Shown one piece after another: positions 6,718 through 14,015 of a stretch of DNA of 17,025 nt. The DNA comes from CADCTM01 sp049671305 (lineage in GTDB: Bacteria; Cyanobacteriota; Cyanobacteriia; Cyanobacteriales; Coleofasciculaceae), in NCBI GenBank assembly GCA_049671305.1, contig JBATUR010000011.1, positions 1 to 17,025 on the forward strand. Direction: 5' to 3'. A program made the position numbers and the translations under genes. The notes below the pieces were generated by a model. That model saw nothing but the letters and a program-made list of their open reading frames with translations. It had not been told where the DNA came from and ran no database searches. Within the stretch, counting starts at the first letter, position 1, and the number at the start of each line of letters is the position of its first letter.

Positions 6718-7677
6718 ATGTTATACAACCGGGTGCAACCAAAATTAATCATCCACGGAGGTGCTGGTAGTTCGATGAAAGGTCAAGAGGCGGTTGCATC
6801 CGTCAGGCGATCGCTTCATAATGTCATTGAAGAAGTCTATGATTTGTTATTAAGTGGCGCCCCTGCCTGCGAAGCGGTAGTCAGAGGTTGTCAATTATTA
6901 GAAGATGACCCCCGATTTAATGCTGGAACCGGTTCAGTATTACAATCTGATGGGCAAATTCGCATGAGTGCGGCGCTGATGGAAGGCAAATCCCAGCGCT
7001 TTAGTGGTGTAATTAATGTTGGCAGAGTCCAAAATCCGATTAATCTTGCCCAATTTTTGCAAGATTCAGCCGATCGCGTATTATCAGACCAAGGTGCTGC
7101 CGAACTCTTACGAGAACTCAACGCCCCGGTATATAATCCCCTCACAGATATTCGTCTGCAAGAGTGGATGCTGGAAAGGCAGGGCAATTTTGACAAAACG
7201 ATGGCAGGAGTGGTTGCCGAAAAAGAACTTGTGAAAGCTTCAGAACCTGGACGTGGCACAATTGGAGTTGTGGCATTGGATACTCAAGGCTGTCTGGCGG
7301 CTGGCACATCGACTGGTGGTAAGGGTTTTGAGCGCATTGGGCGTGTCAGTGACTGCGCGATGCCAGCGGGGAACTATGCTACAACCAAAGCCGCTGTTAG
7401 CTGTACAGGCATTGGCGAAGATATTATTGATGAATGTCTGGCGGCGCGGGTGGTGGTGCGTGTAACTGATGGTTTATCTTTAGGAGAAGCCATGCAGCGT
7501 TCTTTTACAGAAGCAAGTCGTAATGGGCGCGATTTTGGAGCAATTTCCATTGATGCCACAGGTGCGATCGCTTGGGGAAAAACTAGTCAAGTATTATTAT
7601 CGGCATATCATAATGGCGAGAAAATTGGGGATACCTTGGAATGGCAGGGTCACGAACTTACTGGTTTTGTCGTTTAA
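6718..7677 (+). CDS. Isoaspartyl peptidase / L-asparaginase (Ntn-hydrolase)
   Basis: The enzyme hydrolyses isoaspartyl dipeptides and asparagine. It is made as a precursor that cuts itself just before a threonine, which becomes the N-terminal nucleophile of the beta chain. Counting from the ATG at 6718 (319 residues), visible motifs are LIIHGGAGSS (10-19), NAGTGSVL (68-75), the cleavage site GRGTIGVVALD with nucleophile Thr181, the binding loop TSTGGKGFERIGRVSDC (197-213), GNYATT, and TGIGEDII (230-237). A TTG at 6697 extends the frame by seven codons and has a weak AAAGG before it; the ATG seemed more ordinary, but neither start has a good ribosome-binding site. The gene stands alone, preceded by a 434-bp gap with possible regulatory structure and followed by junction palindrome copy 3. 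The family is certain; the balance of peptidase and asparaginase activity is not readable. Confidence 0.95.
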   Translation: MLYNRVQPKLIIHGGAGSSMKGQEAVASVRRSLHNVIEEVYDLLLSGAPACEAVVRGCQLLEDDPRFNAGTGSVLQSDGQIRMSAALMEGKSQRFSGVINVGRVQNPINLAQFLQDSADRVLSDQGAAELLRELNAPVYNPLTDIRLQEWMLERQGNFDKTMAGVVAEKELVKASEPGRGTIGVVALDTQGCLAAGTSTGGKGFERIGRVSDCAMPAGNYATTKAAVSCTGIGEDIIDECLAARVVVRVTDGLSLGEAMQRSFTEASRNGRDFGAISIDATGAIAWGKTSQVLLSAYHNGEKIGDTLEWQGHELTGFVV

Positions 7678-7687
7678 ATAACTAAGC

Positions 7688-7746
7688 CCCCGACTTCTTC
7701 AACGAAATCTTGTTGTCACAAATCAACCTGATTTCAGAAGTCGGGG
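7688..7746. terminator. Junction palindrome, copy 3 (long-loop variant)
   Basis: Arms CCCCGACTTCT (7688-7698) and AGAAGTCGGGG (7736-7746) are the family core, here separated by 37 bases rather than 1-6. The stem can continue with GAAATC (7704-7709) / GATTTC (7730-7735) after a 5-base bulge. The outer AGAT/ATCT ends of other copies are lost. It lies 10 bp after the asparaginase stop and 6 bp before the stop of the small minus-strand ORF, again between convergent genes. Confidence 0.6.
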
Positions 7747-7752
7747 TTCTAA

Positions 7753-7875
7753 TTACTTAGAAATAAAATGCACCCAAAACTCATTATCGGTGCAACAAGT
7801 GTCGTAAATCATGTTGTAAGAATAAGTTAATTCCGCGAGGACGGTATCAGTAATAATTTTTAGCTGTGTCGTCAT
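7753..7875 (-). CDS. Probable 40-residue protein downstream of glmU
   Basis: An ATG at 7875, 16 bases after the glmU stop on the same strand, opens a 40-codon frame ending TAA at 7755-7753. The protein begins MTTQLKIITDTVLAEL and ends FWVHFISK, with a Cys-Cys pair at 27-28. It has no signal peptide or clear membrane segment, and I recognise no family. In its favour: a GAGG ribosome-binding site 7 bp before the start, tight spacing to glmU suggesting one transcript, and a stop codon 6 bp from junction palindrome copy 3, the same layout as the minus-strand genes at the other three junctions. Against it: the short length and no homolog known to me. It could be a non-coding 3' tail of glmU. Confidence 0.5.
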   Translation of the reverse strand: MTTQLKIITDTVLAELTYSYNMIYDTCCTDNEFWVHFISK

Positions 7876-7880
7876 GAAAT

Positions 7881-7886
7881 ATCCTC
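7881..7886 (-). promoter_or_regulatory. Shine-Dalgarno-like site of the 40-residue ORF
   Basis: On the minus strand the bases before the ATG at 7875 read AGAGGATATTTC, placing GAGG seven bases from the start codon. Because the frame is short, this site is a main reason to treat it as coding. Confidence 0.5.
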
Positions 7887-7891
7887 TAAAA

Positions 7892-9262
7892 TTAACTAGA
7901 TGATTTGTTTTCTGGCGATTTTAAGCGCCAACCAGGTTTAATAACTTGACGTGCTCGTGCAATAACTAAAGAGTCATTAGGGACATCTTCAGTAACAATT
8001 GAACCTGCGGCAATATTAACATCTTCTCCGATGGTTATGGGAGCAACTAGGACGCTATTTGAGCCTGTTTTGGTGCGATCGCCTATTTTTGTTTTATGCT
8101 TCTTGACGCCATCATAATTTGCGGTAATTGTGCCGGCGCCGACATTAACGCGATCGCCTGTTGTGGTATCACCTAAATAAGATAAGTGTGCCACATTAGT
8201 ACGATTGCCGAGTGTCGTATTTTTTAGTTCAACAAAATTACCAATTCGACAAGTTTCCCCAACTTCCACATGACCGCGTAGATGGCTATATGGACCAATT
8301 CTTGTATTGTCTTTAACAATACTATCACTAATTACTGAATATAATACCGTGACATTTTCACCAATTTGACTATTTTCAATTAAGCTGCCAGGACCGATAC
8401 GACTACCAGAAGCGATCGCTGTTTTACCTCGTAGATGAGTTTGCGGTTCAATAATTACATCCGCTTGCAATTCTACCGTATCTTCAATGGTAATACTCGC
8501 TGGGTCAATTAAGGTTACACCTTGCTCCATCCAACTATCTTTTACCCGTGTTTGCAAGATATCATAAGCTGTGGCTAACTGTTTGCGGTCATTAATTCCT
8601 AAGATTTCTTGATAGTCTTCAACATCAACAACTGTCACTGCATCCAGGTAATTTATGGCATCGGTAATATAATATTCTTTCTGGTCATTATTTGCTTGTA
8701 ATTGCGGTAAAACTTCGGCTAATTTTGCCCAATTAAAGCAATAAACTCCAGCATTTATACGGCGATTTTGTTTTTGAGCAGCGGTACAGTCTCGGTCTTC
8801 AATAATTTGTTTGAGGTGGTCTTGACCATCACAAAAAACACGCCCATAGCCTTGAGGATTTGGCAATTGAGCTGTTAGAAGTGTGGCGGCATTTTGATGT
8901 GCCTGATGAGTTTCTAAAAGTAGTTTAATGGTCTGGGGTCGCAATAAGGGCACATCACCATTTAAAATCAACAAATCTCCTGAAAAACCTTCTAAATAAG
9001 GCAGAAGTTGTTGTGCTGCATGACCTGTTCCCAATTGTTGGCTTTGTTCAACAAATTCTAGATTGACAAAACTCTCTAAAGATGCTTTTACTTGTTGACT
9101 TTGATAGCCAACAATCACCAAGCGGCGTGTTGGTTCAACGGCAAGACAACTATTGAGAACTCGTTCCACAAGCGATCGCGAACCCAAAGTATGACAGACC
9201 TTTGGCAGGTCAGATTTCATTCGTGTTCCTCGTCCTGCCGCTAGAATTGCTACTGCAACCAT
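7892..9262 (-). CDS. glmU: Bifunctional GlmU (UDP-GlcNAc pyrophosphorylase / GlcN-1-P acetyltransferase)
   Basis: GlmU acetylates glucosamine-1-phosphate and then couples it to UTP, giving UDP-GlcNAc for peptidoglycan and surface glycans. The 456 residues equal the usual length. The N-terminal uridyltransferase (1-225) shows LAAGRGTRMKSDLPK (7-21), GTGHAAQQLL (78-87), LNGDVPLL (100-107, metal-binding Asp103) and the late ND at 224-225. The C-terminal half (250-450) is a left-handed beta-helix of hexapeptide repeats with the acetyltransferase site: RIGPYSHLRG (321-330), NFVELKN (342-348), NVAHLSYLGD with catalytic His359, GAGTITANYDG (375-385), and SNSVLVAP. Nothing essential is missing. The upstream gap (9263-9601) carries a tandem duplication, and a 40-residue ORF follows 16 bases downstream. 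Identification is certain. Confidence 0.98.
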   Translation of the reverse strand: MVAVAILAAGRGTRMKSDLPKVCHTLGSRSLVERVLNSCLAVEPTRRLVIVGYQSQQVKASLESFVNLEFVEQSQQLGTGHAAQQLLPYLEGFSGDLLILNGDVPLLRPQTIKLLLETHQAHQNAATLLTAQLPNPQGYGRVFCDGQDHLKQIIEDRDCTAAQKQNRRINAGVYCFNWAKLAEVLPQLQANNDQKEYYITDAINYLDAVTVVDVEDYQEILGINDRKQLATAYDILQTRVKDSWMEQGVTLIDPASITIEDTVELQADVIIEPQTHLRGKTAIASGSRIGPGSLIENSQIGENVTVLYSVISDSIVKDNTRIGPYSHLRGHVEVGETCRIGNFVELKNTTLGNRTNVAHLSYLGDTTTGDRVNVGAGTITANYDGVKKHKTKIGDRTKTGSNSVLVAPITIGEDVNIAAGSIVTEDVPNDSLVIARARQVIKPGWRLKSPENKSSS

Positions 9263-9359
9263 TGACTTTGGGCTATCAGCTTTCTCTCATTTTGCTCATT
9301 GATAATAACACTCGACTACCAACAGAGCTAGAGTCTGGCAAAATTTATTACAAAATAGC

Positions 9360-9470
9360 CTAAATCGTAGAGACGTTTCGCCGAAACGTCTTTACAATAA
9401 ACCCCATTGATCACAAGGTGTTTTCAGAAAATCATTCCCTCAATTTAAGATTTCTACCATGCCACAGAAG
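9360..9470. repeat. Tandem duplication, unit A, in the gap upstream of glmU
   Basis: The 339-bp gap 9263-9601 holds two direct copies of one unit. Unit A runs from CTAAATCG (9360) to GCCACAGAAG (9470), 111 bp. Near its left end is a palindrome with 10-base arms AGACGTTTCG (9371-9380) / CGAAACGTCT (9382-9391), which belongs to a GTAGAGACG...CGTCTNTAC type repeat that I associate with filamentous cyanobacterial genomes. I see no reading frame in it. The rest of the gap, 9263-9359, should hold the glmU promoter, which I cannot place. Confidence 0.88.
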
Positions 9471-9480
9471 CCGAAATTCA

Positions 9481-9594
9481 CTAAATCGTCGTAGAGACGT
9501 TTTGCCGAAACGTCTTTACAATAAACCTGATTGATCACAAGGTGTTTTCAGAAAATCATTCCCTCAATTTAAGATTTCCACCATGCCACAGAAG
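9481..9594. repeat. Tandem duplication, unit B, ending next to the HD-GYP gene
   Basis: Second copy, 124 bp downstream of unit A across the shared 105-bp core (9366-9470 and 9490-9594), with four substitutions and no gaps in the core. It has three extra bases (TCG) near the left end, giving 114 bp in all. Ten unrelated bases (9471-9480) separate the units. The C-to-T change in its palindrome turns a C-G pair into a G-U pair, so the hairpin survives. It ends 7 bp from the stop codon of the HD-GYP gene and might help end that transcript. Confidence 0.88.
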
Positions 9595-9601
9595 ATACAC
9601 C

Positions 9602-10639
9602 TTAATCCTGAGATGATGCCTGCAATTGCAAAAAATCCGTAAACTGCTTAACAAGCTTAGGATTACGCCAACCTTTTGCCGTTTCCTGTGCAAAAATTTC
9701 CAAAGCTTCGGCTGGGGTAAAAGCTCGTTTGTAAGGACGTTCGCTAGTTAAGGCGTCATAGATATCAATCATTTGAAACACTTGCGCCAGATAAGGAATG
9801 GCATTACCAGCTAAACCATCAGGATAGCCGGTACCGTCCCAGCGTTCATGATGACAGCGAATAATCGGGATGACACCTGCCATTGTTCGCAACGGTTTGC
9901 AGATGGTTTCGCCAATCATCACGTGCTGATTCATGATTTCCCGTTCTTCGTCGGTAAAGGCGCCTTTTTTTAATAATACGGCATCAGGAATGCCCACCTT
10001 GCCGATATCATGAAGATAGCCGCCCCACATTAAATTTCTAATTTCTAGACGAGATAATTGGATATATTCACCAAAAGCTTTACCCATTGCTACTAAACGT
10101 TCACAATGGTCGCCTGTATTGGGGTCACGACTTTCGACGGCACGGGCGATGGAAAAGAGGACTTGTTCAGCGTGGTCTAAGTCTTCATTGAGGCGCTTTT
10201 GACGAACTAGTGATTTGACTCTGGCAGAGAGTTCTAGGCGATCGAAGGGTTTGGATATAAAGTCATCGGCGCCAACTTCTATGCCCATGATACGCGATCG
10301 CCGATCATTTAAGGCGGTAATAAATACGACCGGAATTAGGCGAGTCTGTTCATCTTCCTTGAGACGGCGGCATACCTCAAAGCCATCCATTCCTGGCATC
10401 ATGACATCAAGCAAGATCAAGTCAGGATTTCCTTCAATCACACGCTTTAAACCAGCAGGACCACTATCAGCCTCTAAAACCTCGTAACCTTCTACTGATA
10501 AGAGTGCCACTGCTGTCATCCTACTCGAAGAATGATCATCAATAACCAGAACTTTTGGCTGGTCAGAATCTAGAGAAGTTGTTTCAAAAGAACTTGTTTC
10601 AAGTTTTGATAAGGTTGAAGCATCCGAAATATCAAGCAT
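9602..10639 (-). CDS. Response regulator with HD-GYP domain (probable c-di-GMP phosphodiesterase)
   Basis: This 345-residue two-domain regulator has a receiver domain (28-147) with the acidic pair Asp34-Asp35, phospho-acceptor Asp78 in LILLDVMMPGMDGFEV, Thr108 and Lys130 (ISKPF). It is joined by a short helix to an HD-GYP domain (155-340). HD-GYP enzymes hydrolyse cyclic di-GMP with a metal centre. The key residues are intact: DHCERL (177-182), HDIGKVGIPD (210-219), HHERWDGTGYPDGL (263-276) and DIYDALTSERPYK (292-304). Phosphorylation by a histidine kinase probably controls the activity; no kinase gene is in the window, so the input is unknown. The 27 residues before the receiver look unstructured. 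It lies downstream of the MnmD-like gene on the same strand, but a 255-bp gap suggests its own promoter. Confidence 0.96.
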   Translation of the reverse strand: MLDISDASTLSKLETSSFETTSLDSDQPKVLVIDDHSSSRMTAVALLSVEGYEVLEADSGPAGLKRVIEGNPDLILLDVMMPGMDGFEVCRRLKEDEQTRLIPVVFITALNDRRSRIMGIEVGADDFISKPFDRLELSARVKSLVRQKRLNEDLDHAEQVLFSIARAVESRDPNTGDHCERLVAMGKAFGEYIQLSRLEIRNLMWGGYLHDIGKVGIPDAVLLKKGAFTDEEREIMNQHVMIGETICKPLRTMAGVIPIIRCHHERWDGTGYPDGLAGNAIPYLAQVFQMIDIYDALTSERPYKRAFTPAEALEIFAQETAKGWRNPKLVKQFTDFLQLQASSQD

Positions 10640-10831
10640 GGTCTTATGCAGGTTTGAGCATTAAATGAGGAACTCAAGCAACCTAAATATAATCAGGATT
10701 TATAGGTTACTCAGGATAGATTTTTTCCCAGAGCCTTTGTATTTTAGTCCTAGTCGCTTTGATAAACTACTAAAGTTATATATTCTCAATATTTCTTTTG
10801 CAGAGCTTTTTCACATATTTGAATAAATTTT

Positions 10832-10862
10832 GGTCAATCGAATTAACACGAATCGATTAACC
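10832..10862. repeat. Imperfect inverted repeat downstream of the MnmD-like gene
   Basis: GGTCAATCG (10832-10840) and CGATTAACC (10854-10862) pair over 9 bases with one mismatch, 32 bp beyond the stop of the minus-strand gene at 10895. It could be part of a terminator, but no T-run follows on the minus strand. The rest of 10640-10894 is AT-rich, and I see no other clear feature. Confidence 0.3.
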
Positions 10863-10894
10863 AATCTCACCAAAAATTACATTAGGTATTGATA

Positions 10895-11902
10895 CTATTT
10901 GATCTTTGACCAACGCTTCTGCCAACGCGAACTTGGTTCTAGAGAAGATGCTTGTTGCTCAATGAGGCGCTGCTGTAATATTGTATCTTTGCAGTGATTT
11001 AGTTGAGGATCGCGATAAGGAACGGCGGCACGAGTTTGTAGATGTTCTTGCGATCGCTTTGATAGTGCTAATAAATCATTATCATTAAAACTACCAACTG
11101 TTCCCGGCAGTCTACCTCCAACTTGTGCGGTTCTACCAATTTTAAATCCTGCTGCTATCAAAGCACTTCGCACCGCTGCTGCACAAGAATAAGTGGCAAT
11201 TTTGCCATCATCTGCACAACAACTTGCCAACTGTTGCAAAAACTCCACTGTCCATAATTGTGGACAACGAGGCGGTGAAAATGGGTCAAGAAAAATCGCA
11301 TCTGCTAAGAATTTTTGTTGAGATAATTCTTGAATTGTTGTCCTCGCATCACCCAGATAAAGTTTAGCGTTAAATTTAGCCGTTTTCACTTGCATCTCAG
11401 TGATTAAAAGTTGCAAAAGTTGTGGAATCGGTTGACTATAATTATTAAGTAAACCCTGGGCTATGGCTTCTTTTGGCACAACTGGATCTAATTCTAATGC
11501 TACTAACTCAACACAACAATTAGGATTATTTGCCCAAATAACTTCTAGGGCGGTAGCGGTATTGTAGCCTAAACCATAACAAACATCTAATAAATGTACT
11601 ACAGGTTTTTGGGCTTTTGTTGCCAGTTGGCAAGGTTCAACAAACTTAATTAATGCTTCTTGTTTTGCGCCATAAAGACTGTGAAATGATTCGCCTATTT
11701 CTTCAGAAAAAAAGGTATAAGAACCATCAGCAGTTAACTGTGGTATAAACATAGATTGGTCTGGCATTGCTGAAACTGGCAATTTTGCTATAAATTCAAG
11801 TTTTAAGAGTGTCTTCTGCTTATTTAAATTTAGGCTTATTTCTAGGTTTGTGTCCATTCTAAAAAAGCCAAGGCTCATTTTTCCTAAACAATACTGAGCC
11901 AT
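10895..11902 (-). CDS. MnmD-like SAM-dependent methyltransferase (DUF752 / Methyltransf_30)
   Basis: The protein resembles the methyltransferase half of MnmC, which finishes the 5-methylaminomethyl group on the wobble uridine of some tRNAs. From the first ATG (335 residues): the family opening FIPQLTADGSYTFFSEEIGESFHS (52-74), the cofactor loop LLDVCYGLGYNT (104-115), acidic ELDP (137-140), GDAR (184-187), the catalytic-site-like LDPFSPPRCPQLWT (205-218), then YSCAAAVRSALIAAGF and GRLPG (263-267). The FAD-oxidase half of MnmC is absent, as in stand-alone MnmD, and the tail is basic. The start is uncertain: candidates at 11902, 11878 (AGGA only 3 bp before), 11857 and 11767; the last leaves just the conserved domain. 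A tRNA-modification role is probable, but the cyanobacterial substrate has not been shown to my knowledge. It diverges from the secretion gene across about 160 bp. Confidence 0.85.
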   Translation of the reverse strand: MAQYCLGKMSLGFFRMDTNLEISLNLNKQKTLLKLEFIAKLPVSAMPDQSMFIPQLTADGSYTFFSEEIGESFHSLYGAKQEALIKFVEPCQLATKAQKPVVHLLDVCYGLGYNTATALEVIWANNPNCCVELVALELDPVVPKEAIAQGLLNNYSQPIPQLLQLLITEMQVKTAKFNAKLYLGDARTTIQELSQQKFLADAIFLDPFSPPRCPQLWTVEFLQQLASCCADDGKIATYSCAAAVRSALIAAGFKIGRTAQVGGRLPGTVGSFNDNDLLALSKRSQEHLQTRAAVPYRDPQLNHCKDTILQQRLIEQQASSLEPSSRWQKRWSKIK

Positions 11903-12061
11903 CTATAAGAAAATTAACCTAATCACTGTCCAACAGAGATAAAGTGATGATATCTTAATTGCGTAATTCCTTGTATAACTGCAGTTCAGAAGTCAACCTT
12001 ACAGCCCAAGCACCAACAGCTACACCTGATAATCCCTCACAAACTTCAGTCTTTTCCTGCA

Positions 12062-13882
12062 ATGGATCGTAGATTTTTCAGTCGTCAAAGTTCATTATTA
12101 CCGCTAAGTTTATTAATCTTGATCGGTAACTTTCAGGCTGGGCAAATTAACGCGCAGACTGTGAAGAGTGAAGAAGTTGAGGAGAAGTCAGCAGAAAAAT
12201 TAACGGCTAATTTGTTTCAAAGCGTTACTTCCCTAGCCCAACTACCAACCCTACCAAATAGAGAGCCCGATCGCACTCTGCCGCCTTCTCAAGAACCGAT
12301 CGCACCGCCAACTCCCGCCCCTCTACCGCCTCCTGAACAGTTGCTAGAAACGCCTTCTAGCATTCCTCCAGCCCCGGAACCTGTGCCGGGAAAAGTGCCA
12401 GAAAGTATTGAGGTACAACAATTTGAGTTTGAAGGAAATACGGCAATTAGTAATGAAGACTTAGCCAAAGTTACCGAAAAATTCACCAAGCGACGCATCA
12501 CTTTTACTGAACTATTTCAAGCCCGCGCCGCTGTTACGAAACTTTATGTTGACCGTGGTTATATTACTTCTGGCGCCTTAATTCCGCCTCAAAAGTTGCA
12601 AGATGGTGTGGTGAAAATTCAAGTTGTAGAAGGTGGTTTAGAATCGATTAATGTGGTGGGGACACAACGACTAAACCAGAATTATGTGCGATCGCGTCTT
12701 GCTATTGCCACCAAAAAACCTTTAAATCGCGACCGCCTCCTAGAAGCCTTACAATTACTACAACTCAATCCCTTAATCCAAAACATCTCTGCCGAACTTG
12801 CTGCAGGTACGCAACCAGGTTTAAACTTACTAGAAGTTCAAATCAGCGAAGCCAAAACCTTCACCACTCAAATTAGTTTAGATAACAACCGCGCCCCTAG
12901 TATTGGCAGTTTCCGCCGCCGTATAAAAGTCAACCAGGCAAACTTAAGCGGGCAAGGCGACGCCCTCAACCTCGGTTACAGTAACACCGTCGGCAGTAAT
13001 GGCATCGATCTCAGTTATACCAGACCAATTAATCCCCGCAACGGTACACTTAAATTTAGCTACGGTCTTACTGCCAGCAATGTCGTCGAACCGCCCTTTG
13101 ATCGGATTGATATTGCCGCCAATTCTCGCTACTATGAACTCACTCTGCGTCAACCGTTGCTGCAAACGCCAACTCAAGAATTGGCACTTGGTTTAACTGC
13201 AACTCGCCAAGAAAGTGACACCTCAGTTTTAGAAATTCCCTTTCCTTTATCACCAGGCGCCGATAATCGAGGACGTACTCGCATTTCAGCTTTAAGATTC
13301 TTTCAGGAATGGACAAAACGCAATAACAGAGAAGTCATTGCTGCCCGTTCTCAATTTAGTTTAGGATTAGGACTTTTCAACAGTACCATCAATAATGAAT
13401 CCCCTGATAGTCGCTTTTTCTCCTGGCGAGGACAGGCACAATGGGTACGCTTGCTAGCACCTGATACTTTATTCCTCCTGCGGACAGATGTGCAAATTGC
13501 CGATCGCACTCTTGTACCTTTAGAACAAATTGGTTTAGGTGGGCAAGAAAGCGTGCGAGGATATCGTCAAGACTTACTGCTTGCTGATAATGGCGCCTTG
13601 GTTTCGGCAGAAGTGCGCTTTCCCCTTGCCCGTATCTCTAAATGGAATACTCTTGTTCAACTTGTACCATTTTTTGATTTTGGCAGTGCTTGGAGTAGTT
13701 CTGGCAAAGCAAATCCTGACCCTAATATTTTGGCATCAGCAGGACTGGGTTTACAAATGCAAATAGGCGATCGCCTTTCACTACGTCTCGATTATGGCAT
13801 TCCTTTGGTGTCGGCTCCCTCAAGGAAACGAACTTGGCAAGAAAACGGCTTATATTTCTCAATTATAGCGACACCTTTTTAA
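12062..13882 (+). CDS. TpsB-type outer-membrane transporter (ShlB/FhaC/HecB family)
   Basis: Transporters of this family sit in the outer membrane and export a partner TpsA protein (haemolysin- or adhesin-like) by two-partner secretion. The 606 residues contain a signal peptide (1-31, ending QINA/QT), a Pro-rich linker (60-115), a POTRA domain (116-191, VQQFEFEGNTAISNEDL...QVVEGG), a second POTRA-like stretch (192-265) and a beta-barrel (266-606). The barrel carries the conserved VRGY (498-501) of the Omp85 superfamily, alternating strands such as LVQLVPFFDFGSAW, and a C-terminal phenylalanine expected for outer-membrane assembly. No TpsA gene is next to it, so the substrate is unknown. The ATG has no ribosome-binding site, and an upstream frame (11959-12072) overlaps the start by 11 bp. 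The 13883-14015 region downstream holds palindrome copy 4. Confidence 0.95.
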   Translation: MDRRFFSRQSSLLPLSLLILIGNFQAGQINAQTVKSEEVEEKSAEKLTANLFQSVTSLAQLPTLPNREPDRTLPPSQEPIAPPTPAPLPPPEQLLETPSSIPPAPEPVPGKVPESIEVQQFEFEGNTAISNEDLAKVTEKFTKRRITFTELFQARAAVTKLYVDRGYITSGALIPPQKLQDGVVKIQVVEGGLESINVVGTQRLNQNYVRSRLAIATKKPLNRDRLLEALQLLQLNPLIQNISAELAAGTQPGLNLLEVQISEAKTFTTQISLDNNRAPSIGSFRRRIKVNQANLSGQGDALNLGYSNTVGSNGIDLSYTRPINPRNGTLKFSYGLTASNVVEPPFDRIDIAANSRYYELTLRQPLLQTPTQELALGLTATRQESDTSVLEIPFPLSPGADNRGRTRISALRFFQEWTKRNNREVIAARSQFSLGLGLFNSTINNESPDSRFFSWRGQAQWVRLLAPDTLFLLRTDVQIADRTLVPLEQIGLGGQESVRGYRQDLLLADNGALVSAEVRFPLARISKWNTLVQLVPFFDFGSAWSSSGKANPDPNILASAGLGLQMQIGDRLSLRLDYGIPLVSAPSRKRTWQENGLYFSIIATPF

Positions 13883-13973
13883 GAGAAATTATCTTGGTAA
13901 TTGGTAATAACAAATTGGGTGCTTCACTTAACGAAAAATTGCTCTAAATTTGGTTGAAATTTTTAGGGAAACC

Positions 13974-14007
13974 AGATACCCGACTTCTTTAAAGAAGTCG
14001 GGTATCT
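13974..14007. terminator. Junction palindrome, copy 4 (compensated variant)
   Basis: Perfect 34-bp palindrome: AGATACCCGACTTCTTT (13974-13990) directly followed by AAAGAAGTCGGGTATCT (13991-14007). Relative to copies 1 and 2 one C is replaced by A in the left arm and the matching G by T in the right arm, so pairing is kept. It lies 91 bp after the transporter stop and 8 bp before the stop of the small minus-strand gene, between convergent genes like copies 1-3. Confidence 0.7.
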
Positions 14008-14015
14008 ACGGCAAA

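Noticed and set aside
6891..7259. A 122-codon open frame antisense to the asparaginase gene
   Set aside because: It lies wholly inside a well-identified gene, has Ser/Arg-rich composition typical of reverse-strand frames, lacks a ribosome-binding site and matches no family I know.
7016..7465. Two plus-strand frames (72 and 70 codons) inside the asparaginase gene
   Set aside because: They are frame-shifted shadows of a gene with complete catalytic motifs. No frameshift in the main frame needs explaining.
9360..9594. The two direct repeats as a start of a CRISPR array
   Set aside because: Only two units of more than 100 bp, separated by 10 bp. There are no short regularly spaced repeats with unique spacers and no cas genes nearby.
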